From positions 62,341-126,340 of the forward strand of contig NZ_QRIL01000007.1 of the NCBI RefSeq assembly GCF_003471165.1: 64,000 nucleotides of DNA. Reading direction: 5' to 3'. Position 1 is the stretch's first letter; each line of letters opens with the position of its first letter. Positions 8,149 through 17,000 of this stretch are shown here, in pieces. Below the pieces are notes generated by a model, which saw only the letters and a program-made list of their open reading frames with translations, was not told the DNA's origin and did no database searches. This DNA comes from Ruminococcus sp. AM22-13 (lineage in GTDB: Bacteria > Bacillota > Clostridia > Lachnospirales > Lachnospiraceae). The translations under genes were made by a program, and so were the position numbers.

Positions 8149-9264
8149 ATGAATGATACTTTTACTTATTTTCAAAAGAAGGGATGTACTGTTTTTTCTT
8201 TTCCGGGAAAAACAAGGGTTCTTAGCACCAGTCCTCTTAATGGCGGGATCACTGCTCATCTCACGCATGCTTTAAATATCAACTGCATGAATGGTGCCTA
8301 TGAATGTGAAATGCTTGGAAACACCTATGAGGAAGACCTGAACATTCATACAAAAGAGCTGGGAATTGATCCGCAGACAGCAACCGCACTCAGCACAGCG
8401 GCATGGACTGAACTGTGTGCTGTTGAGAAAATCTGTTATCAGGAGTTATCCGTGACTGCTGCTGTTACAGGGGGAATTGATTCAAACGGAATGTGTCCGG
8501 GAGATCCTTCTTCTTACTATGAAAGAAACGGCGCTTACGAGATGCTGCCACCCGGTACGATCAATGTTTTTATCTATATCAATCAGAATGTTACAGAGGC
8601 AGCCATGGTCCGCTCAATGATGATTGCTTCGGAGGCAAAAGCAGCGGCCGTTTCACATCTCTTACTTGGAAGCTGTTATTCAGAAGAAATCGCGACAGGT
8701 TCTGGTACTGACGGAATGGTGATTGCCTCGGCTATGGAGGGAGAGCTGACACTTACCGATGCCTCCGGACATTCCAAGCTTGGAGAGCTGATTGGCAGGG
8801 CAGTCCGTATGGCAGTAAAACATGCCCTGATGAAACAGACAGCTGCCTGTGGTCCGAGACAGTTTCAGGTTCTTGTTCGTACTGGCAGATATGGAATCAC
8901 CCCGGGAACTCTGTGGGATTTTTATACAGAGCATGAGATTCTTTTTCATGCATACAATATTAGTTTTAAGAAAGCTTCTGAGCTGGAAGGAATACTTCTA
9001 TCGCGAAACAGAAACAGCAATCTGGTTTTATGTGTGTCTCTTTATCTTCATCTGATGGATCAGCTTCGCTGGGGACTAATCATGGAACCGGAGGCTGTCC
9101 GAGAGGGAAAAAGGCTGCTTCTTTATGGACTGTACTGTGGACGGGATACTTATCTGGGCGATGTTTATCCTGAAGATGTATGGAAGAACGAAGTACTGAA
9201 AACATTTTCACTTAAAGAACAGCTGATTTATATTTTAATCTGTTATTTTTCTGTCAGATCATAG
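8149..9264 (+). CDS. cbiZ: Adenosylcobinamide amidohydrolase CbiZ
   Basis: The gene encodes 371 residues. ATG at 8149 is chosen because AGAGGA lies 7 nt upstream; ATG at 8143 is too close to it. CbiZ hydrolyses the amide bond of adenosylcobinamide or pseudocobalamin to adenosylcobyric acid, allowing the lower ligand of scavenged corrinoids to be changed. Family motifs seen are VLSTSPLNGG near the start, AAVTGGIDSN, the INVFIYIN segment, and the GTGTD-like ATGSGTDGM. The last ~120 residues extend beyond the usual CbiZ core and are not recognised. Control by the upstream cobalamin riboswitch fits corrinoid salvage. Confidence 0.88.
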   Translation: MNDTFTYFQKKGCTVFSFPGKTRVLSTSPLNGGITAHLTHALNINCMNGAYECEMLGNTYEEDLNIHTKELGIDPQTATALSTAAWTELCAVEKICYQELSVTAAVTGGIDSNGMCPGDPSSYYERNGAYEMLPPGTINVFIYINQNVTEAAMVRSMMIASEAKAAAVSHLLLGSCYSEEIATGSGTDGMVIASAMEGELTLTDASGHSKLGELIGRAVRMAVKHALMKQTAACGPRQFQVLVRTGRYGITPGTLWDFYTEHEILFHAYNISFKKASELEGILLSRNRNSNLVLCVSLYLHLMDQLRWGLIMEPEAVREGKRLLLYGLYCGRDTYLGDVYPEDVWKNEVLKTFSLKEQLIYILICYFSVRS

Positions 9265-9570
9265 TTGGATCATCACATTTTTATGGTAAAAATATTCTAT
9301 GCCTGCTTTCTCCTGATGAAATACAAAAGGGAAGTGAATAGAATAAGTTCAATGTCCACTCACTTCCCTCCTGAAATCGTTGAAATCTATATACACATTA
9401 TAAGGGAAAAGCCGCAAAAAAGCGAATCCGGGTGGTTGTGGATAAAGTAAAAATGACGGATAAAAAACAGTACATAACATCAATAAAAAAATTTAAAATT
9501 CGTCATTTTTACTAATGCCCTATGCAAGGGTCTGAACAATAACCTAACATCAAGCATCAAGTAAACTAAT
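9265..9570. other. Non-coding stretch with two inverted repeats
   Basis: GGGAAGTGA (9329-9337) pairs with TCACTTCCC (9360-9368) downstream of cbiZ but lacks a T-run, so it is a weak terminator candidate. A second, perfect inverted repeat is listed separately. No gene was seen. Confidence 0.5.
9447..9512. repeat. Perfect 12-bp inverted repeat with AT-rich centre
   Basis: GTAAAAATGACG (9447-9458) and CGTCATTTTTAC (9501-9512) are exact complements 42 nt apart. This could be a transcript hairpin or a remnant of a small inverted-repeat element. Confidence 0.5.
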
Positions 9571-9605
9571 AAACAGCCTGAAGAAAACTCTCCAGACTGT
9601 TTTTA
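9571..9605 (-). terminator. Bidirectional terminator after the symporter gene
   Basis: AACAGCCTGAAGA pairs with TCCAGACTGTT, and the hairpin is followed by TTTTTAT on the plus strand and TTTATTAG on the minus strand. It lies directly after the symporter stop codon. Confidence 0.75.
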
Positions 9606-10991
9606 TCATTTCTGTGCGAAATACTCTTTTGTAAGTGTAATGGCGGTTCCTGAAAGCAGGAATACACCAATTAAGTTGGGGATTGCCATGAGACCGTTGA
9701 ATGTCTCAGCAATACTCCAGAGAAGTCCCAGATCTACAGTTGCACCAAGGATTGCCACTAATGAATAGGCGATCATAAATGGGCGGATAACTTTTGCAGA
9801 GAATAAGAATTCAATGCAGCGAGCTCCGTAAAGTCCCCATCCGATAATCGTTGAAAATGCAAAGCAGCACATGGCAACTGCCGTAAAGATGGAAACCCAG
9901 CCTCCGTATGTAGCAATAAATCCGGAAATTGTAAGTTCTGCACCTGCCGCTGCACCGTAATTTACCGGCACGCCGCTTACAAGGATCACAAGTGCTGTCA
10001 GAGTACAGATCACGATCGTATCTGCAAATACCTCAAAGATACCAAACATACCCTGTTTTACAGGCTTGCTTGTATCTGCACAGGCATGAGCGATAGACCC
10101 TGTACCAAGTCCTGCTTCATTGGAGAAAATACCTCTGGAAACACCCTTTTTCATACTGAGGAAAAAGCTTCCGATCACACCGCCTGTCACTGCTGACGGA
10201 TTAAAGGCTCCATAAACAATATCATGGAAAACTGCCGGAACTCTTCCGATATTTAAGATTACAACACCCAATGCAAGTACAATATAAAACAATGCCATAA
10301 ACGGCACCAGCTTCTCGGAAACACTTCCGATTCGCTTGATACCACCCAGCAGTACCATACCAACCAGCAGCGTGATCACAATTCCAAGGATCAGATTCAG
10401 TCTGCCTGTGGAAGACTCTGAAATCACATTAAAGTTAATAAGAGCCGTATCAATTGCTGTTGTAATGGTATTTACCTGCGTAGCATTACCTGTTCCAAAT
10501 ACAGTCAGCACACCGAATGCAGAATAAAGAACTGCAAGAAATCTCCAGTTCTTTCCCAGACCATTCTTAATATAATACATAGGTCCGCCTACATAATCTC
10601 CATGTCTGTTTCTCTCACGGAAATGAACTGCCAGGGTAACCTCTGTAAATTTCGTGCACATTCCAAGGATTGCGGAAACCCACATCCAGAATACAGCTCC
10701 CGGTCCGCCGATGGCGATAGCTCCGGCAACACCGGCGATATTTCCGGTACCTACTGTACCTGCCAGTGCAGTACAGACTGCCTGGAAAGGTGTCATAGAA
10801 CCGTCAGAGGCCTCTTTCTTCTTAAAAATTCTTCCCAGTGTGGTTTTAAGCGCATACGGGAATTTGCGGATCTGGACAAAACCGGTCCGCAGGCTCAGGT
10901 AAAGCCCTACGCCGATAATACAGATCATAGCCGGGACACCCCAGATAAAATTATTTACGACGTTATTGATGGATTCAATTGTCTGAAGCAT
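9606..10991 (-). CDS. Alanine/glycine:cation symporter (AGCS family)
   Basis: The gene encodes 461 residues, the usual size. Around ten hydrophobic helices are visible. Family signatures include CTALAGTVGTGNIAGVAGAIA (cation and substrate site region), GAVFWMWVSAILGMCTKF and MKKGVSRGIFSNEAGLGTGS. These carriers import alanine or glycine with Na+ or H+. The gene stands alone: its terminator lies immediately downstream and the next gene is divergent. Start ATG at 10991 has a weak GAAAGG upstream. Confidence 0.92.
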   Translation of the reverse strand: MLQTIESINNVVNNFIWGVPAMICIIGVGLYLSLRTGFVQIRKFPYALKTTLGRIFKKKEASDGSMTPFQAVCTALAGTVGTGNIAGVAGAIAIGGPGAVFWMWVSAILGMCTKFTEVTLAVHFRERNRHGDYVGGPMYYIKNGLGKNWRFLAVLYSAFGVLTVFGTGNATQVNTITTAIDTALINFNVISESSTGRLNLILGIVITLLVGMVLLGGIKRIGSVSEKLVPFMALFYIVLALGVVILNIGRVPAVFHDIVYGAFNPSAVTGGVIGSFFLSMKKGVSRGIFSNEAGLGTGSIAHACADTSKPVKQGMFGIFEVFADTIVICTLTALVILVSGVPVNYGAAAGAELTISGFIATYGGWVSIFTAVAMCCFAFSTIIGWGLYGARCIEFLFSAKVIRPFMIAYSLVAILGATVDLGLLWSIAETFNGLMAIPNLIGVFLLSGTAITLTKEYFAQK

Positions 10992-11382
10992 GTTAAATAA
11001 ACCTTTCTTTCGTGTAATAATAACAGTTTAGCACTTTTTTCACCGTATGTACAGAAAAATTCTATTAAGATAAAGCATTAAAGCACAACAAGTTGCCAGA
11101 GCAAGCAGCTAAAATTATCCACTCCACTGCTCATTGCTTTTCGTAATTGAAGCAGGGGACTTACTTGATTCGGTTAAAAAGTCAAAATAACGTATAAATT
11201 TGTCATAATTTCAGTAGCATTTCCCCACTCAAACCTCTATTATTGTAAATATGAAATCAAGGAAAACACCTATGTATTTTCTAACAGTACTTAAGCGTTT
11301 CAGTTATTCGGTGTAGCGCCGCGTAGCAAAGCGGATGATTTTATCCGCTTGACCATTTTCAACCTAAGGAGGATATGACAAA
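10992..11382. other. Divergent intergenic region with a dispersed repeat
   Basis: It contains the promoter regions of the symporter (minus) and the GH31 gene (plus) and a repeat copy at 11301-11353. A motif ACTTACTTGATTCGGTTAAAAA (about 11160) recurs in similar form at about 13740 and 44777. No gene was seen. Confidence 0.5.
11301..11353 (+). repeat. Dispersed ~53-bp intergenic repeat, copy 1
   Basis: The segment begins CAGTTATTCGGT and ends ATCCGCTTGAC. It is ~80% identical to the reverse complement of 46606-46659. It contains a hairpin AAGCGGAT/ATCCGCTT. The copy lies just upstream of the GH31 ribosome binding site. Confidence 0.65.
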
Positions 11383-13335
11383 ATGATTCAGAAATATACT
11401 TACGGAACCCCATTTGAAACCGACGCCATCGTAACTTCCATCCCGGCTTCTGAGGGAACTCCTGCATACGGAACTATCTCCAGAGAGAACGGCTTCTCTT
11501 TTACTTATGACATGGATGACAACGATGTTGTCTATGGTCTGGGCGAATCAAACCGAGGAATCAACAAACGTGGATATGTTTATGAAAGCAACTGTTCCGA
11601 CCAGCCAAACCATACAGAAGATAAAATCTCCCTCTATGGAGCACACAACTTCCTCGTAATCTCCGGAAAGCAGACTTTCGGTCTCTTCGTTGATTATCCC
11701 GGAAAACTGAAGTTTGATATCGGTTACACACTCTCTTCCCAGTTAAAGATCACCTGTGAGGATGCAGACCTTTATCTGTATGTGATCGAGGGCGAAACTC
11801 CTTACGATATTGTAAAACAGTTCCGTAAAATCATCGGAAGAAGCTATATTCCGCCTAAATTCGCTTTTGGTTTCGGTCAGAGCCGCTGGGGATATACAAC
11901 TGCTGACGACTTCAGAAAAGCAGCTGACGGATATCGTGAAAACAATATTCCGATTGATATGGTATACATGGATATCGATTACATGGAAGACTACAAAGAT
12001 TTCACAGTCAATCAGGAAAACTTCCCTGACTTTGAGGCCTATGTCAATGAAATGAAAGAAAAAGGCATCCACCTTGTCCCGATCATCGATGCAGGTGTCA
12101 AGGTAGAGGCTGGCTATGATGTTTATGAAGAAGGCGTTGAGAAGAACTACTTCTGCAAACGTGAAGACGGCAGTGATTTCGTTTCCGCCGTATGGCCGGG
12201 CTGGACTCATTTCCCGGATGTCCTGAACGCAGATGCCAGAGCATGGTTCGGACAGAAATACGAACGTCTGATTTCCAAAGGAATTGACGGTTTCTGGAAT
12301 GACATGAACGAGCCTGCAATGTTCTGCACACCGGAAGGCGTTGCTGAATTAAAAGAATACATCAAAGACAACTTCATGGACAATGAAGAAACATCTGGAT
12401 TCGTTCTCGGCGCAAAGGTAAAAGGACTTGCAAATAATCCGGAAGATTACAAACGCTTCTATCACAATGTAAACGGTCAGAAGATCCGCCACGACAAGGT
12501 ACATAACCTGTTTGGCTATAACATGACCCGTGCAGCAGGTGAAGCATTTGAAAAAATCGCACCTGGCAAACGTTTCCTGATGTTCTCCCGTTCCTCCTAT
12601 GTGGGAATGCACAGATACGGCGGAATCTGGATGGGAGACAATAAATCCTGGTGGTCACACATCCTTCTGAACTTAAAGATGCTTCCATCCCTGAATATGT
12701 GCGGTTTCCTTTACACAGGTGCAGATCTGGGCGGATTCGGTGCAGATACCACACGTGACCTGGTACTTCGCTGGCTGGCACTGGGTGTATTCACACCTCT
12801 TATGAGAAACCACTCCGCTCTGGGAACCAGAGAACAGGAAGCTTACCAGTTTGAAAATATCGAAGACTTCCGCCATGTGATTGGTGTCAGATATCGCCTT
12901 GTTCCATATCTGTACAGTGAATACATGAAAGCAGCATTAAACGATGATATGATGTTCCGCCCATTGGCATTCGACTATACAGACGATACTTTTGCTACTC
13001 AGGTAGAGGATCAGCTTCTTCTCGGAAATGAAATTATGATCGCACCTGTTTACACACAGAACGCAAAAGGCCGCTACGTATATCTGCCAGAAGAAATGAT
13101 GTTCGTCAAATTCCTGCCGGATGGAACCATCTCTCAGGAAATCCTTGAAAAAGGCCACCACTATGTAGAAGTTGCCCTGAATGAAGTTCCACTGTTCATC
13201 CGCAAGGGAAAAGCAATCCCGGTTGCTGATGTTGCACAGACAGTAAAAGATATCGATCCTGCTACTATCCGCATGATCGGATATGAGGGAGCTGAATATG
13301 ACCGTTATGATGATGACGGAGTAAGCACTCTGTAA
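11383..13335 (+). CDS. GH31 alpha-glucosidase
   Basis: The gene encodes 650 residues from ATG at 11383 behind AAGGAGGA. Glycoside hydrolase family 31 retaining enzymes release glucose (or xylose) from non-reducing ends. The N-terminal beta domain holds DNDVVYGLGESNRGINKRG. The barrel holds FGFGQSRWGY, VYMDIDYMEDY and GFWNDMNEPAMF with nucleophile D307. The region TGADLGGFGADTTRDL carries the acid/base side. There is no signal peptide, so it acts on imported malto- or isomalto-oligosaccharides. The C-terminus is short, ending after the proximal beta domain. A decayed copy of its 3' end lies at about 14.6 kb. Confidence 0.93.
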   Translation: MIQKYTYGTPFETDAIVTSIPASEGTPAYGTISRENGFSFTYDMDDNDVVYGLGESNRGINKRGYVYESNCSDQPNHTEDKISLYGAHNFLVISGKQTFGLFVDYPGKLKFDIGYTLSSQLKITCEDADLYLYVIEGETPYDIVKQFRKIIGRSYIPPKFAFGFGQSRWGYTTADDFRKAADGYRENNIPIDMVYMDIDYMEDYKDFTVNQENFPDFEAYVNEMKEKGIHLVPIIDAGVKVEAGYDVYEEGVEKNYFCKREDGSDFVSAVWPGWTHFPDVLNADARAWFGQKYERLISKGIDGFWNDMNEPAMFCTPEGVAELKEYIKDNFMDNEETSGFVLGAKVKGLANNPEDYKRFYHNVNGQKIRHDKVHNLFGYNMTRAAGEAFEKIAPGKRFLMFSRSSYVGMHRYGGIWMGDNKSWWSHILLNLKMLPSLNMCGFLYTGADLGGFGADTTRDLVLRWLALGVFTPLMRNHSALGTREQEAYQFENIEDFRHVIGVRYRLVPYLYSEYMKAALNDDMMFRPLAFDYTDDTFATQVEDQLLLGNEIMIAPVYTQNAKGRYVYLPEEMMFVKFLPDGTISQEILEKGHHYVEVALNEVPLFIRKGKAIPVADVAQTVKDIDPATIRMIGYEGAEYDRYDDDGVSTL

Positions 13336-13820
13336 TTTAACCAAATCAATCAGATTTACCTGCCTCAATTACAGGAATTACCAGACAGCAGTTAGAATTG
13401 AACGAGATGTCACCTCATAAAAAATAAAAAGAAACAGTCACATGTATCCAATGAATATCAATATATTCTTTCAGTTATGTGACTGTTTTCTTTTAACTTA
13501 TTAATTCTCCAAAAGAACCTGGTTTTGCCGGAACAAAATTTCCACCTTCATCAATTGTTTCAAATTTTTCTTGATATTCTCCTTCAGTATGCGAAATTTT
13601 AGGTTTTTATTCGCTTTAGCAGATTCTACTCATGGGGAGAACATACTCATACCCATTGTATCCATGGAAGCCATACTTACGCTGTAGGGCTTTCTATCCT
13701 CCCCATAGAAACACTTCTCCGAAGAAGTGGGCTAACATACTTACTTAATTCCGTTAAAAATTAATACGTATTCCATGCAGGAATATCGGAATCACCTCCA
13801 ACATAATAAGATTATCTTTT
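13336..13820. other. Intergenic stretch with terminator, a gene remnant and a structured segment
   Basis: After the GH31 terminator, minus-strand codons ~13495-13605 read KISHTEGEYQEKFETI then FVPAKPGSFGEL before a stop, which looks like the C-terminal remnant of a lost gene of unknown family. Then 13630-13725 contains ATGGGGAG/CTCCCCAT arms and a perfect hairpin CACTTCTCCGAAGAAGTG. The structured part could be a mobile-element end but was not identified. Confidence 0.4.
13427..13495 (+). terminator. Terminator of the GH31 gene
   Basis: AAAAGAAACAGTCACAT (13427-13443) pairs with ATGTGACTGTTTTCTTTT (13478-13495) around an AT-rich loop. It is usable on both strands. Confidence 0.7.
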
Positions 13821-14414
13821 TCAATCATCTTCAATCATTTTGTTCAGCATCAAAATATCTATTTTCCTCCATACCTCGTTTCCAGCTATTCCATCAATTG
13901 TTAATCCTTCTTCTTTCTGAAAGTTCTTTATTGCTTCCGTTAGTTCTTCATTTGATTTTGTAACAGAGTTTCCATTGTAATATTGTAATTTTTCCAAACA
14001 TTTTTTTAACAACTTCATATCATCATTTTCTGTTACAAAATATGTCTCATTATTTTCTGTATTTATCACAGCAACAACTTCCGTAAATAATGAATCACCC
14101 TCCCTGATATTTTCCGGGTCAAAAGGCAAAATCGGAATATTTTCTAAAGATCCATATTCAAAATATAATTCATTCAATAAATGAATACTTTTCTGAAATT
14201 TCTCCTGCTGTTTCAATTCTTCTTCCGTATAATTTTCAAAAAATAAAGTATTATAATAATACAATACTTTATTCATTTTATCTACATCGTCCAGATTCTC
14301 CTTTTCCAGTTGATCCATTGCCCCTGTTTCACGAGCCCACACATTATTCGAACAAATACTACAAATAAAGATAATCATCAATAACACTGCGTTTTTGCTT
14401 CTGTTATGTTTCAT
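13821..14414 (-). CDS. Secreted protein with C-terminal peptidoglycan-binding domain
   Basis: The gene encodes 197 residues from ATG at 14414 behind AAAGGAGAAG. Residues 1-27 form a signal peptide ending near NNVWARE. The middle is charged and helical without a known domain. Residues ~155-190 (LTEAIKNFQKEEGLTIDG then GNEVWRKI) match the PG_binding_1 repeat that attaches to cell-wall muropeptides. Its promoter is a near-copy of the one in front of the 757-residue membrane protein upstream, so the two genes are probably co-regulated by the nearby LytTR system. Role at the envelope is inferred. Confidence 0.78.
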   Translation of the reverse strand: MKHNRSKNAVLLMIIFICSICSNNVWARETGAMDQLEKENLDDVDKMNKVLYYYNTLFFENYTEEELKQQEKFQKSIHLLNELYFEYGSLENIPILPFDPENIREGDSLFTEVVAVINTENNETYFVTENDDMKLLKKCLEKLQYYNGNSVTKSNEELTEAIKNFQKEEGLTIDGIAGNEVWRKIDILMLNKMIEDD

Positions 14415-14467
14415 TTGATACTTCTCCTTTCTTCAGATACATTTCAGTTCTTCTTACTTATATTTAA

Positions 14468-14532
14468 ATGATAACACATTCGTCGCAAAATTTTCTGAAA
14501 CAGCGAAATTCATATATAAATTGGCGAAATTC
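14468..14532 (-). promoter_or_regulatory. LytTR-type direct-repeat promoter, copy A
   Basis: On the minus strand two GAATTTCGC repeats (14524-14532 and 14503-14511) lie 21 bp start to start. Six nt later comes a poor -35 (AGAAAA, 14491-14496), then 17 nt, then a -10 TATCAT (14468-14473). Paired 9-bp direct repeats ~2 helical turns apart just upstream of a weak -35 are typical of LytTR activator sites such as those of AgrA. The cognate regulator is inferred to be the one at 18439-19161. Confidence 0.7.
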
Positions 14533-14598
14533 GTTTTTTCAAAATATAGTGTGTTTTTTATAAGGTTTTTTGCCACAATTTCTCTCCAATATTTCTGT

Positions 14599-14670
14599 AA
14601 TGTTGCACAAACAGTAAAAGATATTGAACCCACTTTTATCTGCACGATCAGATATGACTGTTTTCTTTTT
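14599..14670 (+). pseudogene. Remnant of a GH31 3' end
   Basis: Codons here read NVAQTVKDIEPTFICTIRYD, against DVAQTVKDIDPATIRMIGYE near the C-terminus of the GH31 enzyme (DNA 13228-13290). The similarity then jumps to the GACTGTTTTCTTTT arm of the GH31 terminator. The fragment thus looks like an internally deleted copy of the gene's end plus its terminator. Confidence 0.75.
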
Positions 14671-14683
14671 GAAATCTGTTTTA

Positions 14684-16957
14684 TTACAATTTCACAATCA
14701 TTGTATTTTCCTCTTTAAAAACTATTTCTCCCAATGAACTTAAAAGTGCTACATTAACCCCTTCATATTTTTGATATTCACAGCTTCCAATAAAAATATA
14801 ATTCACCTCATATTTATCAAGCAGTTCCTGTACTTCTTTTTTATCTGTTGAAGTATAAATAGTTTCCACGTCTGTTCTTCTTTTGTTTTCTTCATCAAGA
14901 TTATTTCGCCATAACCATTCATGAACATACCATCCCAATACCGTCGGCAAACCTGTCATAGCAGAAACCCGGTTGTCATAGTCTTTATAACTGTCGCCGC
15001 AAGCTTCAAGAACGGTTGGCTGACCTGTAATATTTTTATTCAGCCATCGTATTGCTGCCGCATCTTCAGGAATGGCATTTTCTATATAAGCAGTTGCATT
15101 GAGAGTTTGGTATTTATTTTTCAGAGGAAAACCTGTAAACCAATTTGTTGTAGCATTTACGAAATATCCACAGGTAGATATAAGAAGTATTATTGCCATT
15201 CCCCCAACGGTTATCTGCACTTTTGATAATCTTACCTTTTTCTCATATCTATTATCCAATTTAGTTTCTTGCAAAATTTTTATTCTGTCTGCCACAAAAA
15301 ATACCAGAATATACGACATCATAAGCGCAAAAAGTATATATGCCTGATAAGTCAGCTTAAACATAGTATTTGCTCTTGGTGCTGTTTTTTCATAGATATC
15401 TCTTACATAAACGATTTCCGGAATCAATATTAGTCCCATTGCACAAAGAGGAAGTACAACTCCGTATAAATCAGAAACATTAATTTTGTAAAATAAATTC
15501 CTGTTTTTTTTATTTGTAAAATTCCTATTTTTTATCAGCGTAGATACGACAAATAATCCACATATAAGCAATGGAAAAGCCCATAATACACAAAACTGAT
15601 AAAACGCCGTATGAATTTTCACAATTCCGATTCCCTGTACCATAACACTTTTAAACTGTAAATGGAATGGTAACGAAACCAACACCGCAGTCAGCAGAAG
15701 TTCTATCCATTGCACAACGCTCCATTTTATACCGGTTCTCATATCTGAAGGTTTCATATCTGTAAAATTAAGATATCTCTTCAAATTTCCAAAAAACAGT
15801 GTTCCACATATTACAACATAATAAATCATAAAATCCCATGTATTTGAAAACAGGAAAATTCCAAGGAACAGTCCCAGCAGAAATATCTCTTTCTGTTTCC
15901 AGCTTTTACCGGAATTTCTTTTTATCCATGCATATAAAATCCCCAATACTGCCAAAACAAAAAACACATTAATCACATGCGCATGTAAATCCCCAAGAAC
16001 AAAAGAATATGAAGGAAATTCATGAATTGTCTCGTCCCCTGTCACAGGTGGATCAAATCCTATAAATCGTGTTGTGCCTGGAAACCAGTAATCTTCTCTT
16101 ATCCCCAGTAATGTAAAAATTTTTCCATATATAATATAATGAAGGTTTCCACTCATGGATACAGATAAACCTGCTAAAATACCTCCAAAATCTGTTGTCC
16201 ATGCTCTTCCCCTTTTACCTAATTTATCCTTAAGCATCTGGCGCACAAGACTAAATGGCAATACAAACGCAAATGCAGCTATCATGGTACGCATAAGATT
16301 GTATGTAATCTCTACCTTTGTTCCTGTAAGTTTCGTAAGAAACACCGCAAAATATTGACCACCATAATAGTAGTTAAAAGCTTTGCCAGCATACCACATA
16401 TCTTCTGACGGAAGTGTTGTGCTACGCATCATAGACTTCATAAAACCAAAATCCATATATTTTTCAGTTCCATGAGCTGCCGGATGAAATCCTGCCATAT
16501 ATGTCCATAAAAGAAATACAACAAAGAAAATCACTTCTTCCCAATAAACAAGTTCCATATGTTTCCACGGAAAAATCTTTCTTTGTTTTCCATATATTCC
16601 ATAAGCAATACTGCTCCCCCCACATAAGGTAGTAATTACGATAGAACTCAATGTGGTAAAGTGAACCACTTTTATAGAAGTCAAAATCCATACTCCATAT
16701 CCGCATATCACTATTGCTATAACCTTTGAATACATCCATCCATTATCATCAAAACCTTTGAATATCTGAGCCGTTATCGGCATAAATACCAATCCAAGAA
16801 TCCATAAAATTTCCCACCATATCATGAATGTAAAGAAATCGGATCCTAACAGCCAAAAAGCAACTCCTATTAATAGCCCTGCTGCCAGTAATTTAAATTT
16901 ATTTACTTTTTTCATAATAATATATTTCTCCATGACTTTTTTTAATTCTTTTCTCAT
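14684..16957 (-). CDS. DUF2298 / YYY-family polytopic membrane protein
   Basis: The gene encodes up to 757 residues with a dozen or more membrane helices and a C-terminal extracytoplasmic part. The hallmark triple tyrosine appears in KAFNYYYGGQYFAVFL, with SFVLGDLHAHVINVFF and GFHPAAHGTEKYMDFGFM nearby. These fit the DUF2298 (Chlor_Arch_YYY) family, which resembles GT-C glycosyltransferases such as protein O-mannosyltransferases. A lipid-linked sugar transfer role at the envelope is thus plausible but unproven. The start is uncertain: ATG at 16957 is only ~2 nt behind AAGGAGA, and ATGs at 16933 and 16915 are possible. It lies 239 nt after the histidine kinase gene and has its own LytTR-type promoter. 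Confidence 0.82.
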   Translation of the reverse strand: MRKELKKVMEKYIIMKKVNKFKLLAAGLLIGVAFWLLGSDFFTFMIWWEILWILGLVFMPITAQIFKGFDDNGWMYSKVIAIVICGYGVWILTSIKVVHFTTLSSIVITTLCGGSSIAYGIYGKQRKIFPWKHMELVYWEEVIFFVVFLLWTYMAGFHPAAHGTEKYMDFGFMKSMMRSTTLPSEDMWYAGKAFNYYYGGQYFAVFLTKLTGTKVEITYNLMRTMIAAFAFVLPFSLVRQMLKDKLGKRGRAWTTDFGGILAGLSVSMSGNLHYIIYGKIFTLLGIREDYWFPGTTRFIGFDPPVTGDETIHEFPSYSFVLGDLHAHVINVFFVLAVLGILYAWIKRNSGKSWKQKEIFLLGLFLGIFLFSNTWDFMIYYVVICGTLFFGNLKRYLNFTDMKPSDMRTGIKWSVVQWIELLLTAVLVSLPFHLQFKSVMVQGIGIVKIHTAFYQFCVLWAFPLLICGLFVVSTLIKNRNFTNKKNRNLFYKINVSDLYGVVLPLCAMGLILIPEIVYVRDIYEKTAPRANTMFKLTYQAYILFALMMSYILVFFVADRIKILQETKLDNRYEKKVRLSKVQITVGGMAIILLISTCGYFVNATTNWFTGFPLKNKYQTLNATAYIENAIPEDAAAIRWLNKNITGQPTVLEACGDSYKDYDNRVSAMTGLPTVLGWYVHEWLWRNNLDEENKRRTDVETIYTSTDKKEVQELLDKYEVNYIFIGSCEYQKYEGVNVALLSSLGEIVFKEENTMIVKL

Positions 16958-17000
16958 TCTCCTTTTACATATATTTCATTTCTTCTTACTTTGTATTTGA

